Below are positions 44,983 through 55,206 of a DNA stretch of 64,000 nt, piece after piece (the stretch's first letter is position 1; every line of letters starts with the position of its first letter). Both the position numbers and the translations under genes were made by a program. Location of the stretch: the NCBI GenBank assembly GCA_017999915.1, contig JAGNKX010000001.1, forward strand, positions 1 to 64,000. The letters run 5' to 3'. The notes beneath the pieces were generated by a model. It worked only from the letters and a program-made list of their open reading frames with translations. It was not told the origin of the DNA and did not search any database. The stretch is from Spirochaetota bacterium. GTDB taxonomy: Bacteria > Spirochaetota > UBA4802 > UBA5550.

Positions 44983-47388
44983 TTACATGATGAGCGGCTT
45001 GCCGGTCCCAAGGATATGGGCGGCCATCTTCTGCGTGTTCTCGTTCCTCCAGAGATCTACAAAAGACTCGCGCTCCAGGGTCATGAGATACTCCTCGTTT
45101 ACGAGCGATCCGTTCATGACATCGCCGCCAGCCATGCAGTGGCATATCTTCTTGGCTATGGTTTCCATATAGGGCGGCATGGTGCCGGCCGTGCGCATGT
45201 TCAGCATCTCGGCCCAGATCATACCTATGCCGTCGCGGCCCATGACGGGGATCTTCTTCTTCAACGGGGGAGCGTAGCCGTCATCGACCATCTTGAGGCA
45301 TTCCTTCTTCGCCTCGCCGATAAGCTGGTCCTTGTTCATGACGATCCGGTCAGTGGCCGTCAGGAAGCTGTTAGTGCGGGCATCCTCGGCCGACTTGGAG
45401 ACCTTGGCCTGCACGACATTCATGAAGCACTGGATGAAGAAGGAGCCCATGTCGGTCAGCTTCGCCGTTTCAGGCTTGGTGGTGATGAAGCGCCGCCAGA
45501 GGTTTATCATGCCGCAGCCCCCGGGGAGAAGACCGGCCCCCACCTCGACCAGGCCCATGAACAGGTCCGCGTGGGCAACGATGCGGTCCGAGCCGAGACA
45601 GATCTCGCAGCCGCCGCCCAGGGTGAGTCCGTAGGGCGCCGCCACGACCGGGAACGGCGCGTAGCGCAGGTTCATTATTGACGTATGGACCTCGCGGATG
45701 AACTGGTCGATATCGGAGAATTTCCCCTCCTTGGCCAGGGTGAGCATGTAGCCCAGGTCCCCGCCGGCAGAGAACGCGCCGGGCATGCCCGGGGCCTGGT
45801 TACCGATGACCACGCCGGCCGCTTCCTTCTCGATGACCTCCATTGCCTGGAAGAGGAAATCGACCATGGACCGGTTGAGGGCGTTCATCTTGGAATGAAA
45901 TTCCAGGCAAAAGATGCCGTCGCCTATATCGATCAGCGAGCATGAGGGCGAGGTCTTCACAACTTTCTTCTTTGCCCGGAAGGAGGCAAGCTCAAGGGCC
46001 TTTTCATTGACTACAATTTCTTTATACTTCTTGGTTGCGAAATCCCAGGCTGACTTTATGCCTTTTTCGTTTTTATAAAAGGAGGTGACTCCTTTCGTTA
46101 CCATGGCCTTCACTTTTGCGGGGACCTTCATGCCCTCCTTTTCCATCTTCTGGATCGACTTCTTCAGGCCGATGGCGTCCCAGATCTCGAAGGGGCCCAT
46201 CTCCCAGTTGAAACCCCACTTCATGGCGTTGTCGATGTCCACGATGGAATTGGCTATCTCGGGGATCTTGTTGGCTGCGTAGATGAGCTGCCCGGCCGTC
46301 ACCTTCCATGCGAACTGGGCGCCGCGGTCATCGCCGTACAGGACGGCCTTTAACTTATCCGCCAGGGTGGCAGCCTTTTTCGCTTCGGCCAGGCAGGGGA
46401 ACTCTATTTTTTTCGCCTCTTCGTAATTGCCGGTGGCGGGATTGATGACCAGGCTGATCTTCTTGAACTCAGGGGTTACTTCCTTCTTATAGAAACCCGC
46501 CTTGGTCTTATTGCCGAGGAGCTTCTTGTCCACCATGGCCTTTACGAAATCCGGCACCAGGAAGACATCGCGCTCCTCATCGTCCGGGCACATGTCGTAG
46601 GTGTTCTGGCATACGTGCACCATGGTGTCCAGTCCTACCATGTCGCCGGTCTTGAAGATGGCCGTCTTGGGGCGCCCCATGGCGGGCCCGAAGATCGCGT
46701 CCACTTCCGGGATGGTCAGGCCTTCCTGGATCATGGCCTGCATGGTCTTGCCGATGCCGTGGATGCCGATGCGGTTGCCGACAAAGTTGGGCGTATCCTT
46801 CGCCCAGACTATGCCCTTGCCGAGCCTGGACTCGCCGAACCCGGCGATCAGGTCCAGCACTTCCTTCTTCGTGGACTCCCCGGGGATGATCTCCAGGAGG
46901 TGCATGTACCGGACGGGATTGAAAAAGTGCGTGCCGAGAAAGTGCTCCCTGAAGCCCTTGCTCAGGCCCTTCGACATGGCCTTCAGCGGAATGCCGGAGG
47001 TGTTGGAGGACACGACGGCGTCGGCCTTGCGTACCGCGTCGATGCGCGCGAAGAGCTCCTGCTTGATCTTCAGGTTCTCGACGACAACCTCGATGATCCA
47101 GTCGCACTCCTTGAGCTTGTCAAAATCGTCTTCCAGGTTGCCTGTGCTGATCCGCATGGCATGCTCTTTCTTATAGAAGAGGGGCGGCTTCGCCTTCGTT
47201 GCGTTTTCCAGTCCCATAGTGACAATCCGGTTCCTGGCCTTCTTATCCTTCTTTTCTTCTTCCTTCAGATCGAATGGAACAATGTCGAGCAAAAGCGTTT
47301 CCACGCCAGCCGCGGCTAGAAGCGCTGCAATGCCACCACCCATGATTCCGGAGCCAATAACTGCAGCCTTGTTAATTCTCCTGACCAT
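44983..47388 (-). CDS. fadN: 3-hydroxyacyl-CoA dehydrogenase / enoyl-CoA hydratase, FadN type
   Basis: The product has 801 residues from ATG 47388 (AGGAG upstream; the frame is open 12 codons further). The dehydrogenase comes first: VIGSGIMGGGIAALLAAAG for NAD binding, NTSGIPLKAMSKGL, and GTHFFNPVRYMHLLEIIPG with the catalytic His. The hydratase domain follows at about 505-720, with FSAGGDLGYML for the oxyanion hole and GLVEVGAGLLPGGCG with the catalytic Glu. This order is that of Bacillus FadN. It carries out the middle two steps of beta-oxidation and pairs with the thiolase downstream. Confidence 0.92.
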   Translation of the reverse strand: MVRRINKAAVIGSGIMGGGIAALLAAAGVETLLLDIVPFDLKEEEKKDKKARNRIVTMGLENATKAKPPLFYKKEHAMRISTGNLEDDFDKLKECDWIIEVVVENLKIKQELFARIDAVRKADAVVSSNTSGIPLKAMSKGLSKGFREHFLGTHFFNPVRYMHLLEIIPGESTKKEVLDLIAGFGESRLGKGIVWAKDTPNFVGNRIGIHGIGKTMQAMIQEGLTIPEVDAIFGPAMGRPKTAIFKTGDMVGLDTMVHVCQNTYDMCPDDEERDVFLVPDFVKAMVDKKLLGNKTKAGFYKKEVTPEFKKISLVINPATGNYEEAKKIEFPCLAEAKKAATLADKLKAVLYGDDRGAQFAWKVTAGQLIYAANKIPEIANSIVDIDNAMKWGFNWEMGPFEIWDAIGLKKSIQKMEKEGMKVPAKVKAMVTKGVTSFYKNEKGIKSAWDFATKKYKEIVVNEKALELASFRAKKKVVKTSPSCSLIDIGDGIFCLEFHSKMNALNRSMVDFLFQAMEVIEKEAAGVVIGNQAPGMPGAFSAGGDLGYMLTLAKEGKFSDIDQFIREVHTSIMNLRYAPFPVVAAPYGLTLGGGCEICLGSDRIVAHADLFMGLVEVGAGLLPGGCGMINLWRRFITTKPETAKLTDMGSFFIQCFMNVVQAKVSKSAEDARTNSFLTATDRIVMNKDQLIGEAKKECLKMVDDGYAPPLKKKIPVMGRDGIGMIWAEMLNMRTAGTMPPYMETIAKKICHCMAGGDVMNGSLVNEEYLMTLERESFVDLWRNENTQKMAAHILGTGKPLIM

Positions 47389-47507
47389 TATTAAACTCTC
47401 CTGTCTTATTATTTTATTATACAAAATTATTAAAATACAACACCATAGGTCATAATCCTCGCCCCTATCCGCTCGCGGGCCTATGACCCGCAGCGAAAAG
47501 CGTGCCT

Positions 47508-49013
47508 TCAGCCTTTCATTCCGGCGGTCGAAATTCTCTCTTTCTCTAGAATATCAAGTCCGACCGCCCTTCCATTCATCAGGGTCGGGTGAAATCCTCC
47601 CGGATTGTTCGTCCATGCCCCGACAAAGTGGAGTCCCCTGACACGGGGACGGTCCATGGGAAACAGATAATAATGCCTGCCGTAATGGTTGAATCCGCCG
47701 ATGGCGCCGCCGGGGGCGCGGGTGAACCGCACATTGGTCAGCGGGGTGGCCACCTCGATTTCCTCGATGTGCTCCCTGAAACCGGGATAGAATTTCTCCA
47801 CCTGGCCGAGGATCTTCTCCGCCCCCTCGTACTTTGCGTCACAATACCGGTGAGGCGGAATTGACAGCCATCGCTCGCCGTTTTGATAATCGACGATCGT
47901 CACCAGGGACGTGCCGGGAGGCGAACAATCCGGGTCATCCACGTTGTAGCAGGATATATAGAGGGGCCGCTGGCCCGGGCCGAGGATGAAATTCATCGAT
48001 TCATTCATGGCGATGTGCGAATGGTCGCAGTCAAGGGCGATGAAGAGTATGAACGTCGAAGGGCCTATGGCGCTCCCGCGAAAAGATCTCATCTGCCCTT
48101 TCGGTACATCGGCGCGATCCATCATTTCCGTGTAAACAACCAGGGGGGACGCGTTTGAGACGACATTCTTTGCGCCAATGACGTCGCCGGACTCGGTGAC
48201 AACGCCCACAGCCGCTCCGTTTTCCACTACTATCTTGCTTACACCGCAGTTAAAACGAACGTCTCCGCCGCTTTCCTGAAATCTTCTTACAATGGCGTTT
48301 GATAGGGCCTGGGAGCCGTTCTTAATTTGATATGATCCATATTCAATATACAGAAAGAGCCATATCGCCAGATCGATCAGACTTATCTGTTTGGGCGGTC
48401 CGGAATAGGCGCTGAATATCCCGACGATGAGCTTTAACAGCGGATTGGTGAAAGACGAATCAAGTACTTCCTGCAGGTTTTTATAGGCATGGTTGGAATA
48501 CACCGGATACTTCTCAGCCGAAAACCCCGTATCCAATCTGGCGTTGATATCGACGGTGTCGAAATTATAATGATACAGCTCCTGGAACTCGTTCCAGCAG
48601 TGGTAAATCAGCGCAAAAAAATCATCGATGTTTTTGCTTTCCTCGGGAAATTTTCCTTTTAAAATTTCGATGATCTCCTCACGGTTTGCCGGAAGCGTCA
48701 CGTCCAGATAGCCGGGGACCATGACCCGGTAGAGATTTTTCATTTCCACCCATTCTAAAAGGTCCGTGACGCCCAGTGAATCCAGCGCCGTCCTGAGGGG
48801 CCCGGGCTTTTCCTTTGAACCCAATCCGCTCAATTGATGCAACGCCACCTCGAACTCGAAGCGGCCCCTGCAAAAACTCGTGGCATAGCCGCCGGGAACG
48901 TTGTGCTGCTCGAGCATCAGCGTTCTGAGGCCGCCCTGGGCGAGGGTGCAGGCAGCCGTAAGACCACCGTTGCCCGCCCCGATTACGATCGCATCATATT
49001 CCGCGTGATTCAT
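47508..49013 (-). CDS. FAD-dependent oxidoreductase, phytoene desaturase/CrtI-like
   Basis: In the 501-residue product the dinucleotide motif is at the start (AIVIGAGNGGLTAACTLAQGG, residues 9-29), followed by EQHNVPGGYATSF, and the C-terminal FAD motif lies in RPRVRGLHFVGAWTNNPGG. The family includes carotenoid desaturases, isomerases, retinol saturases and related lipid saturases. No carotenoid genes are present, so a role on a polyunsaturated or isoprenoid acyl substrate, or as a saturase, fits better. A paralogue lies at 60846, and the flavin reductase at 49091 is adjacent. Confidence 0.85.
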   Translation of the reverse strand: MNHAEYDAIVIGAGNGGLTAACTLAQGGLRTLMLEQHNVPGGYATSFCRGRFEFEVALHQLSGLGSKEKPGPLRTALDSLGVTDLLEWVEMKNLYRVMVPGYLDVTLPANREEIIEILKGKFPEESKNIDDFFALIYHCWNEFQELYHYNFDTVDINARLDTGFSAEKYPVYSNHAYKNLQEVLDSSFTNPLLKLIVGIFSAYSGPPKQISLIDLAIWLFLYIEYGSYQIKNGSQALSNAIVRRFQESGGDVRFNCGVSKIVVENGAAVGVVTESGDVIGAKNVVSNASPLVVYTEMMDRADVPKGQMRSFRGSAIGPSTFILFIALDCDHSHIAMNESMNFILGPGQRPLYISCYNVDDPDCSPPGTSLVTIVDYQNGERWLSIPPHRYCDAKYEGAEKILGQVEKFYPGFREHIEEIEVATPLTNVRFTRAPGGAIGGFNHYGRHYYLFPMDRPRVRGLHFVGAWTNNPGGFHPTLMNGRAVGLDILEKERISTAGMKG

Positions 49014-49090
49014 GGCCCTTCTTTATATTACGCCAGACTGTGATATATGCTTCATACTTTCCCGTGTTGTCCTGCCGCGCCCCTGCGCGC

Positions 49091-50248
49091 CTATAGCAAA
49101 ATTTCCAGATCGCTCAACGGATAGGCGGAGCAGGCGTGGACATAGCCATGGGCCCGATCCGATTTTCTCACCAGCGAGCCGGATGCCTGGAATACCTTCC
49201 CCGAAATGACCTTGACACGGCACAGGCTGCACCGGCCGGAGCGACAGCTGTGCTCCACCGTCATGCCGGCCCGCTCCATCGCAACCAGCAATGACTCTGA
49301 CACCGGGGCTGCGATTGTCCGCCCGCCGGCTATACGGATGGAAAAGACATCATCGGGCGCAACATCGGCCGGCCAGGCCGGGTCGTCGCAAATTCCGGGC
49401 CCGGGTCCGTACACTTCCTGCCTGATACGGCGCCCGGGAACGCCGAGCTTATGCAGGTCCGGGACGCAGCGCCCGTACATCTCCCCGGGACCGCACAGGT
49501 AGAACATGGCGGTATCAATGGAGATGCCCAGCTTTTTGACAAGATCGGCATCAAGGAAGCCGGTCTGTTCCGTGCAGCCCGCGGCCGGCTCAGAGATCAC
49601 CGGGGTATAAGTAAAATTGGCGTGGCGGCGCGCCCGGGCCGTCAGCTCCTCATGGAAGATGGCCTCCTGCGGGGTCCTGCAGCCGTATAACAGGCTGATA
49701 GTTCGGTCAAGGCCGCGGTCCGTAACTTCCCGGATCATGCTCATGAAGGGCGTTATGCCGCCGCCCCCCGCCATAAAGACAAGGTTCTTCCCGTGGAAAA
49801 GCGGGTTGTAATGGAAATGTCCCGCCGGGCCGGTGGAAACAAGGACGTCCCCCACACGCACCCGGTCGAGCAGGTAGGATGAAACGAAGCCATGAGGCGC
49901 GCGCTTTACCGTAATGTCGTAATACGCCGTCTGGCAGGGCGATGACGAGATGCTGTAGGGACGGCCGGTGCGGACCCCGTCGATCTCGACCAGGACCGTG
50001 ATATGCTGTCCGGCCTGGAACGGAGGAAGGGGCCTGTCATCCGCCACCAGCCGCAGCGTGGCAACGGAGTCCGTTTCTTTATGAATCTCGGAGACGCGAA
50101 GCTTCAACCGCTTCGGATGAAGCCGCTCCACCGCGTCGCGCCACATCCCCTTGCGCGGGATGCAGTCAACGCCGAATGTCCCGCGAAGCTCGATCTCCTT
50201 CCTGATATCCTCATAACCCCGGATCTGATGTTGTGAATCGCCGCCCAT
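49091..50248 (-). CDS. FNR-type flavin reductase with C-terminal plant-type [2Fe-2S] ferredoxin
   Basis: The 385-residue product has an N-terminal extension of about 55 residues, then the FAD domain (RPYSISSSPCQTAYYD), the NAD(P) domain (VFMAGGGGITPFMSMIR, FYLCGPGEMYG) and a C-terminal ferredoxin with CRSGRCSLC and a fourth Cys in VHACSAYP. This layout is that of PaaE, KshB and hydroxylase reductases, which pass electrons from NAD(P)H through FAD and a [2Fe-2S] cluster to an oxygenase or other acceptor. No oxygenase is present; the CrtI-like enzymes or the HpaB/AbfD-like flavoprotein could be recipients. Confidence 0.88.
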   Translation of the reverse strand: MGGDSQHQIRGYEDIRKEIELRGTFGVDCIPRKGMWRDAVERLHPKRLKLRVSEIHKETDSVATLRLVADDRPLPPFQAGQHITVLVEIDGVRTGRPYSISSSPCQTAYYDITVKRAPHGFVSSYLLDRVRVGDVLVSTGPAGHFHYNPLFHGKNLVFMAGGGGITPFMSMIREVTDRGLDRTISLLYGCRTPQEAIFHEELTARARRHANFTYTPVISEPAAGCTEQTGFLDADLVKKLGISIDTAMFYLCGPGEMYGRCVPDLHKLGVPGRRIRQEVYGPGPGICDDPAWPADVAPDDVFSIRIAGGRTIAAPVSESLLVAMERAGMTVEHSCRSGRCSLCRVKVISGKVFQASGSLVRKSDRAHGYVHACSAYPLSDLEILL

Positions 50249-50328
50249 CAATCACCCGCGTCCTTTGACAATGACATGATCCATATCATAATGACAGTGT
50301 TGCCATGCATCTGAGACATGTATTACTC

Positions 50329-51486
50329 CTACGCCTCCAGAGCGAGGGACTTCGCGATATTCTCTTTTATGATCTCCACCGACTCGCCGCCGGTCAGCAT
50401 GACGATCGCGTCCCGCAAATAGCGCTGAGCGTCATATTCCCGCGCGTATCCGTACCCGCCGAGGATCTGGACGCAGTTAAACGCAGCGGTGTTGGCTGCC
50501 CCGACCGCGTGATAGCGCGCCATGACGGATTCAATGGCCGGATTCTCTCCCTTGTCGTTGAGCCATGCCGCCTGGTAGGCGATCAATCGCGCCCCGCTGA
50601 TCTGGATGGCCATGTCCGCCAGCATGTGCCGGACCGCGCCGAAATCGATGATCGGTTTTCCGAACTGAACGCGGTCCCTGGCATACTGGGATGCGTATTC
50701 ATAGGCCCCCTGGGCCATGCCGAGGGCGGCGCTGGCCACTTCAATGTTCTCGGATTCCATTATGCGCTGCAGCTGCGTCCAGCCTTTGTTCGCCATCTCC
50801 GGCCCGCCCAGGACATCCGACGCGTCCAGAGCGACATCCTTGAACTCAACGGCGCCGATATTGATCGAATCGAACCCGACCCTGTCCACGGACTTCACCG
50901 TAATTCCTTTCTTCTTCGAGTCGACGATGAACACGGTAAGCCCGTGCTCCGGTTCCTTCTCCGGGTCCGTGCTTGCCAGCACGAGAAAGTGATCGGCGCG
51001 GTCGGCCAGACGAACGCCGACTTTGGCGCCGTTCAGGACAAAGCCGTTTCCCGATTTTGCAGCCCTTGTTTTGGCCGAGAACTGGCCGTAGGCGTCATCC
51101 GATTCCCTGAGGGCATAGGCGAAGAGCGACGCCTTCTCCACAATCGCCGGCAGCAATCGCTTCTTCTGGTCCGCACTGCCGAGGGCGGAAATGATATTTC
51201 CGCCGCAGAATGTCGACGCGATGAAAATCGCCGCGAGGGAGGGATACAATGCGGCCAATTCCTCGACCACGAGCACCGCTCCTATGGTGTTGGGCCCGCC
51301 GCCGCCGTACGTTTCGGGGACTATGAGGCCGCAAAAACCCATGGTCTGGATCGTCTTGAACAGACCGGCCGGAAACTCCCCGCTTTCGTCCATTTTCTTG
51401 ACGCTGTCGCGGCTGCATTCCCGGACGACGAAATTATGTATGGTTTCTCGAATCAGTTGCTGCTCTTCACTCAATGCAAAATTCAT
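50329..51486 (-). CDS. Acyl-CoA dehydrogenase (helix-G glutamate type)
   Basis: The 385-residue product starts at ATG 51486; an ATG 12 nt upstream is also possible. The fold is complete: YGGGGPNTIGAVLVVEEL, a substrate/FAD region that has ALRESDDAYGQFS where relatives have TEPxAGSD, and YLRDAIVMLTGGESVEI. The usual C-terminal catalytic Glu of the YEGT motif is Gly. A Glu is present at residue 250 (counted from the upstream ATG) in RIMESENIEVASAALG, the place used by isovaleryl-CoA and long-chain dehydrogenases. It introduces the alpha-beta double bond in an acyl-CoA and needs an electron-transfer flavoprotein, not encoded here. Confidence 0.88.
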   Translation of the reverse strand: MNFALSEEQQLIRETIHNFVVRECSRDSVKKMDESGEFPAGLFKTIQTMGFCGLIVPETYGGGGPNTIGAVLVVEELAALYPSLAAIFIASTFCGGNIISALGSADQKKRLLPAIVEKASLFAYALRESDDAYGQFSAKTRAAKSGNGFVLNGAKVGVRLADRADHFLVLASTDPEKEPEHGLTVFIVDSKKKGITVKSVDRVGFDSINIGAVEFKDVALDASDVLGGPEMANKGWTQLQRIMESENIEVASAALGMAQGAYEYASQYARDRVQFGKPIIDFGAVRHMLADMAIQISGARLIAYQAAWLNDKGENPAIESVMARYHAVGAANTAAFNCVQILGGYGYAREYDAQRYLRDAIVMLTGGESVEIIKENIAKSLALEA

Positions 51487-51551
51487 CACCCACTCCATTG
51501 ATCTATATTGACTTGTTCATTCACACAGGGACTGACAAATCCTGCATGCTC

Positions 51552-53195
51552 TCACACCAGACGGTCTTTCCCTTTCCAGTAGTTCGCGCGAATGGCCTTT
51601 TTGTCGATCTTCCCGAGATTCGTCACCGGTATTTCCTTCCAGAACTCGACGGTCTTGGGGGTTACGAGGCTGCCCTTCCTGTCCTTGACGAACTTGATCA
51701 ATTCCTCTTCCGTCGCGCCCTTTCCTTCATAGAGCGCGACTATCGCCTTGACCTCCTCTCCCCACTTGTCGTGGGGGACCCCGATGACGGCCACGGTTCT
51801 CACCGCCGGATGCTCGTAGAGGACATCCTCGATCTCACGGGGATAGATGTTGAATCCGCCGCTGATGATCATGTCCTTGCAGCGGTCCACTATGTACAGG
51901 TAGCCCTCTTCGTCGAATTTCCCCATGTCGCCGGTATGGAGCCAGTCGTCCCTGATCGTTTCAGCCGTGATCTCCGGGTCCTTGAGATAGCCGTCCATCA
52001 TGTTGATATGCTTGACGATGATCTCGCCCGCCTCCCCGGCGGGAACGTCATTCAGTTTATCGTCCACGATCCGTATCTGACAGGGAAGCGTTGGCCTGCC
52101 GCAGGAGCTGAATATCCGCCGCTCCCTTTCCGGATCGCTTATGACATGGCCTTCCTTGGGCAAACAGCAGATCGCCATGGGGGCCTCGGTCTGGCCATAG
52201 AGCTGCGTGAAAATCGGCCCGAACCTGGTGATGGCCTGCTTGAGGCGCTCCGGGGCGATGGCCGACGCGCCGTAGATGATATTGCGCCAGCTCGAGGTAT
52301 CGTAGGTGCTGATATCCGGATGATCCATGAGCACATAGAGCATGGTCGGGACCAGGAACGCGGAGGTGATCTTTTCCTTTTTCGTCAGCTCGAGGAACTC
52401 CTTGGGATCAAAGTGGTCCATGATGAGGCATATGCCGCCACGGATGAGTATCGGGATCATGAGGCAGCCGCCGGCGTGGGTCAGGGGAGTCGCGAAACAG
52501 AACACTTCATTGTAACTGATACGGAACTCAAGGAGCTCGGTTATAAAGGTCCCCACCCAGGCGCGGTGGGACAGCATGACTCCCTTGGGAAGACCCGTGG
52601 TTCCCCCGGTGAAATATATGCCGCACAGGTCCCTGGGCTGGACTTCAACATCGGGGACCTGGGCCGGGTATGACTCGATGAGGTCCTGCATGCGGATATG
52701 CCCCTCCGGGACCTTTGAAGCGTCATCGGCGATGCAGATGAAGGTCCTCACCGTTTCCAGGTGAGGGATCATTTCCATAACCCGCCCCACCATCTTCTCG
52801 TGGTAAATCAGGGCCTTGCATTCGGCCCTGTTCATCATGTAGATGTGGTCGTTGTTCGAAAGGAGCACCGCCAGGGGGACCCGCACGATGCCGCACTTGG
52901 CCAGGGCGTATTCGGTAAAGATGTATTCCGGGCAATTGGCCATCAAAAATGATATGCGGTCGCCTTTCCTGAAATCAAGCTTCGTCAGGGCATCGGCGAT
53001 GCGATAGGCCTTGTCCTGCATGTCCGCATAGGTATACGATACGTTTCCATACTTGATGGCGCAATTGTGCCTGTAAAACGTCACACACCTGTCATAGAGA
53101 TCGCCAACACTGTAATCCATCATAGCATCCACCCCCAGTAACCCTGCATAAAGATCGAAATGATCTTTTTGATCCACCATCATGGCAATACCCAT
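51552..53195 (-). CDS. AMP-binding acyl-CoA synthetase (FadD-like)
   Basis: The 547-residue product has a start that could also be ATG 53183 or 53180. The P-loop is YFTGGTTGLPKGV, followed by YGQTEAPMAI (A5), WLHTGDMGKFDEEGYLYIVDRCKD (A7/A8) and the A10 lysine in VTNLGKIDKKAIRA. The specificity region differs clearly from the ligase at 41842, so it probably activates a different acid. It lies 4 nt downstream of the fused hydratase/dehydrogenase gene and is probably cotranscribed with it. Confidence 0.88.
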   Translation of the reverse strand: MGIAMMVDQKDHFDLYAGLLGVDAMMDYSVGDLYDRCVTFYRHNCAIKYGNVSYTYADMQDKAYRIADALTKLDFRKGDRISFLMANCPEYIFTEYALAKCGIVRVPLAVLLSNNDHIYMMNRAECKALIYHEKMVGRVMEMIPHLETVRTFICIADDASKVPEGHIRMQDLIESYPAQVPDVEVQPRDLCGIYFTGGTTGLPKGVMLSHRAWVGTFITELLEFRISYNEVFCFATPLTHAGGCLMIPILIRGGICLIMDHFDPKEFLELTKKEKITSAFLVPTMLYVLMDHPDISTYDTSSWRNIIYGASAIAPERLKQAITRFGPIFTQLYGQTEAPMAICCLPKEGHVISDPERERRIFSSCGRPTLPCQIRIVDDKLNDVPAGEAGEIIVKHINMMDGYLKDPEITAETIRDDWLHTGDMGKFDEEGYLYIVDRCKDMIISGGFNIYPREIEDVLYEHPAVRTVAVIGVPHDKWGEEVKAIVALYEGKGATEEELIKFVKDRKGSLVTPKTVEFWKEIPVTNLGKIDKKAIRANYWKGKDRLV

Positions 53196-53199
53196 AGCG

Positions 53200-55206
53200 T
53201 TATTTATAAAAATTCTTATTGAACATGGTCTTTGACAATCCCGTGAGATCGGCCCACTTCATCGGGCCTCCCTTGTCCGCCGGGAAGCCGATCCCCCACA
53301 CAGCGCCGATATCGATCGACCGGGGATCGTTGATGATCTTCTTTTCCAGGAGCTCGTTTCCCGTCGCTATGAAGGGAGTAAAGAGCATCTCCTGTATCTG
53401 CTCCTCGCTGTATTCTTTCTTTTTCCCGTCAGGATTGATGAGCGGCAGCGCTTCGACGTCGACCTTCCCTTCCTTGTCGTAAAAGCCCTTGCCGTTCTTG
53501 TTGCGTCCATACCGTCCGGCCTTGTAAAGATTCTCGATCGCCGGCGGCGCGGTCTTCTTGAGGGATTTCGTGAGGACCAGATAGGACGTATCTATCCCCA
53601 CCTCGTCGGTCAGGCGTATGGGCCCCACCGGGAGCCCGAACTTCATCATGGCGTTATCGATGCTTTCTATGCTGACGCCCTCCCCGAGAAGCTCGTATGT
53701 CTTGATGAAGTAGGGGAAGAGCATGGCGTTGACCACGAAGCCGGGATTGTCGTTGCAGACCACGGGGCGCTTCCTGAGCGCCGCGGCCAGGGCGATGATG
53801 TTGTTAATGGCATCATCAGACGTATCTTTGCCGCGAATGATCTCCACGAGCTCCATCTTCCATACCGGCGAGAAGAAGTGTATGCCGGCGAAGCGCTGGG
53901 GATTTTTCACGCTCTGCGCCAGCAGGTTGACCGGGAGGCTGGAGGTGTTGCTCGCCAGTATGCAGTTGTCCGGGACCACCGTGCAGAGGGAGCGGTACAC
54001 CTCGTCCTTGACCGCGGGGTCCTCGAACACGGCCTCGATGACCACGTCGACATCCTTGAAATCATCGGTCCAGTCCGTCACCGGGATGATGAGCTTCATG
54101 AGATCGTCGACCGGCTTCGCGAGTTTTCCCTTTTCCGCCATCCCCTCGAGGACCTTCTTTACCGCGGCCTTCCCCGGTTCCAGGGCGGCGGGAAGATCCT
54201 TCACCACCACCGGCTTCTGCAGGCGCCGCAATATTTCGATGACAATGCCGCGTCCCATGATGCCGAATCCGAGGACGGCGAGCTTGTTTATCTGTTTCAC
54301 GGCGAATCCCTTCGGTATCATCGCCTGGGGCTTGTCGGAGTATGTTTTAAGGAAGAAGGTATTGATCATGCCCTTCGCTTCGGGTGACCTGAGCACGTTC
54401 ATGAAGCACTGGACCTCCAGCGCCAGTCCGTCGGCGATCGGCATCTTGAGTCCTTCTTTAATGGCCTTGAGAGCGTATTTCGGCCCGGGCAATTCCCTGC
54501 CCCGCGACGCCTTGAGAACGCCCTTCGCGGCCGTGGCAATCACCTCGTCCAGGCCGGACAGGTCCTGTTTCGGGCGCTTCAACGCCGCGGTGCCACCGGC
54601 GACATCCTTGGCGAAGACCTTCGCTTCTGCCAGGAGATCGGCGCTTTCCGGAACGATCTTGTCGATGAGACCGGCCTCCAGGCCCTTTTTCGCCGGCATG
54701 ACCTGGCCCTTGAGTATGATTTCCAGGGCCGCGTACCCGATAAGCCGCGGCAGGCGCTGGGTGCCGCCGCCGCCCGGCATGAGGCCCACGGATATCTCGG
54801 GCAGTCCCACCAGGGTCTTGGGGCTGTCCGTGGCGATACGGGCCGTCATGGCCAGAGCGAACTCGTAGCCGCCGCCCATGCACTGTCCGTTGATCGCCGC
54901 GATTGTCGGTATGCCGAGGTTTTCCATTTTCAGGAATAGCTGGGTGAAACGCATGCAGCGGGCCTGGAATTTAGGATAATCGGTTATGCTTTCAATGAGG
55001 GCCAGGTCCCCGCCGGCGTGAAAGGAGCTCTTGCCGGAGATGAAAATAACGGCCTTGTAATTCGATTTTTCCTTCTCGAGTCGTCCGATCAGCTCGTCGA
55101 AATCCTCGACTGCCTGATCGGTCCATGTATTGACCGCGTCGCCGGCCACGTCGAACCGAACGATTGCCAGATCATCCTGCTTTTCCAGATTGAATACTTT
55201 TGCCAT
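53200..55206 (-). CDS. fadJ: Enoyl-CoA hydratase / 3-hydroxyacyl-CoA dehydrogenase, FadB/FadJ order
   Basis: The product has 668 residues. The hydratase comes first (SSFHAGGDLALIES, NGQCMGGGYEFALAM, LPEISVGLMPGGGGTQRLP, both catalytic Glu present). The dehydrogenase follows from about residue 310 (LAVLGFGIMGRGIVIEIL, NTSSLPVNLLA, GIHFFSPVWKMELVEIIRG, CNDNPGFVVNAML). This is the E. coli FadJ/FadB order and the opposite of the protein at 44983. It performs hydration and oxidation of 2-enoyl-CoA. Two such fusions in one cluster suggest two substrate classes. Confidence 0.92.
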   Translation of the reverse strand: MAKVFNLEKQDDLAIVRFDVAGDAVNTWTDQAVEDFDELIGRLEKEKSNYKAVIFISGKSSFHAGGDLALIESITDYPKFQARCMRFTQLFLKMENLGIPTIAAINGQCMGGGYEFALAMTARIATDSPKTLVGLPEISVGLMPGGGGTQRLPRLIGYAALEIILKGQVMPAKKGLEAGLIDKIVPESADLLAEAKVFAKDVAGGTAALKRPKQDLSGLDEVIATAAKGVLKASRGRELPGPKYALKAIKEGLKMPIADGLALEVQCFMNVLRSPEAKGMINTFFLKTYSDKPQAMIPKGFAVKQINKLAVLGFGIMGRGIVIEILRRLQKPVVVKDLPAALEPGKAAVKKVLEGMAEKGKLAKPVDDLMKLIIPVTDWTDDFKDVDVVIEAVFEDPAVKDEVYRSLCTVVPDNCILASNTSSLPVNLLAQSVKNPQRFAGIHFFSPVWKMELVEIIRGKDTSDDAINNIIALAAALRKRPVVCNDNPGFVVNAMLFPYFIKTYELLGEGVSIESIDNAMMKFGLPVGPIRLTDEVGIDTSYLVLTKSLKKTAPPAIENLYKAGRYGRNKNGKGFYDKEGKVDVEALPLINPDGKKKEYSEEQIQEMLFTPFIATGNELLEKKIINDPRSIDIGAVWGIGFPADKGGPMKWADLTGLSKTMFNKNFYK

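Noticed and set aside
50305-51501. Plus-strand open frame of 398 codons opposite an acyl-CoA dehydrogenase
   Set aside because: It is an antisense shadow; the opposite strand encodes a full acyl-CoA dehydrogenase with all fold motifs.
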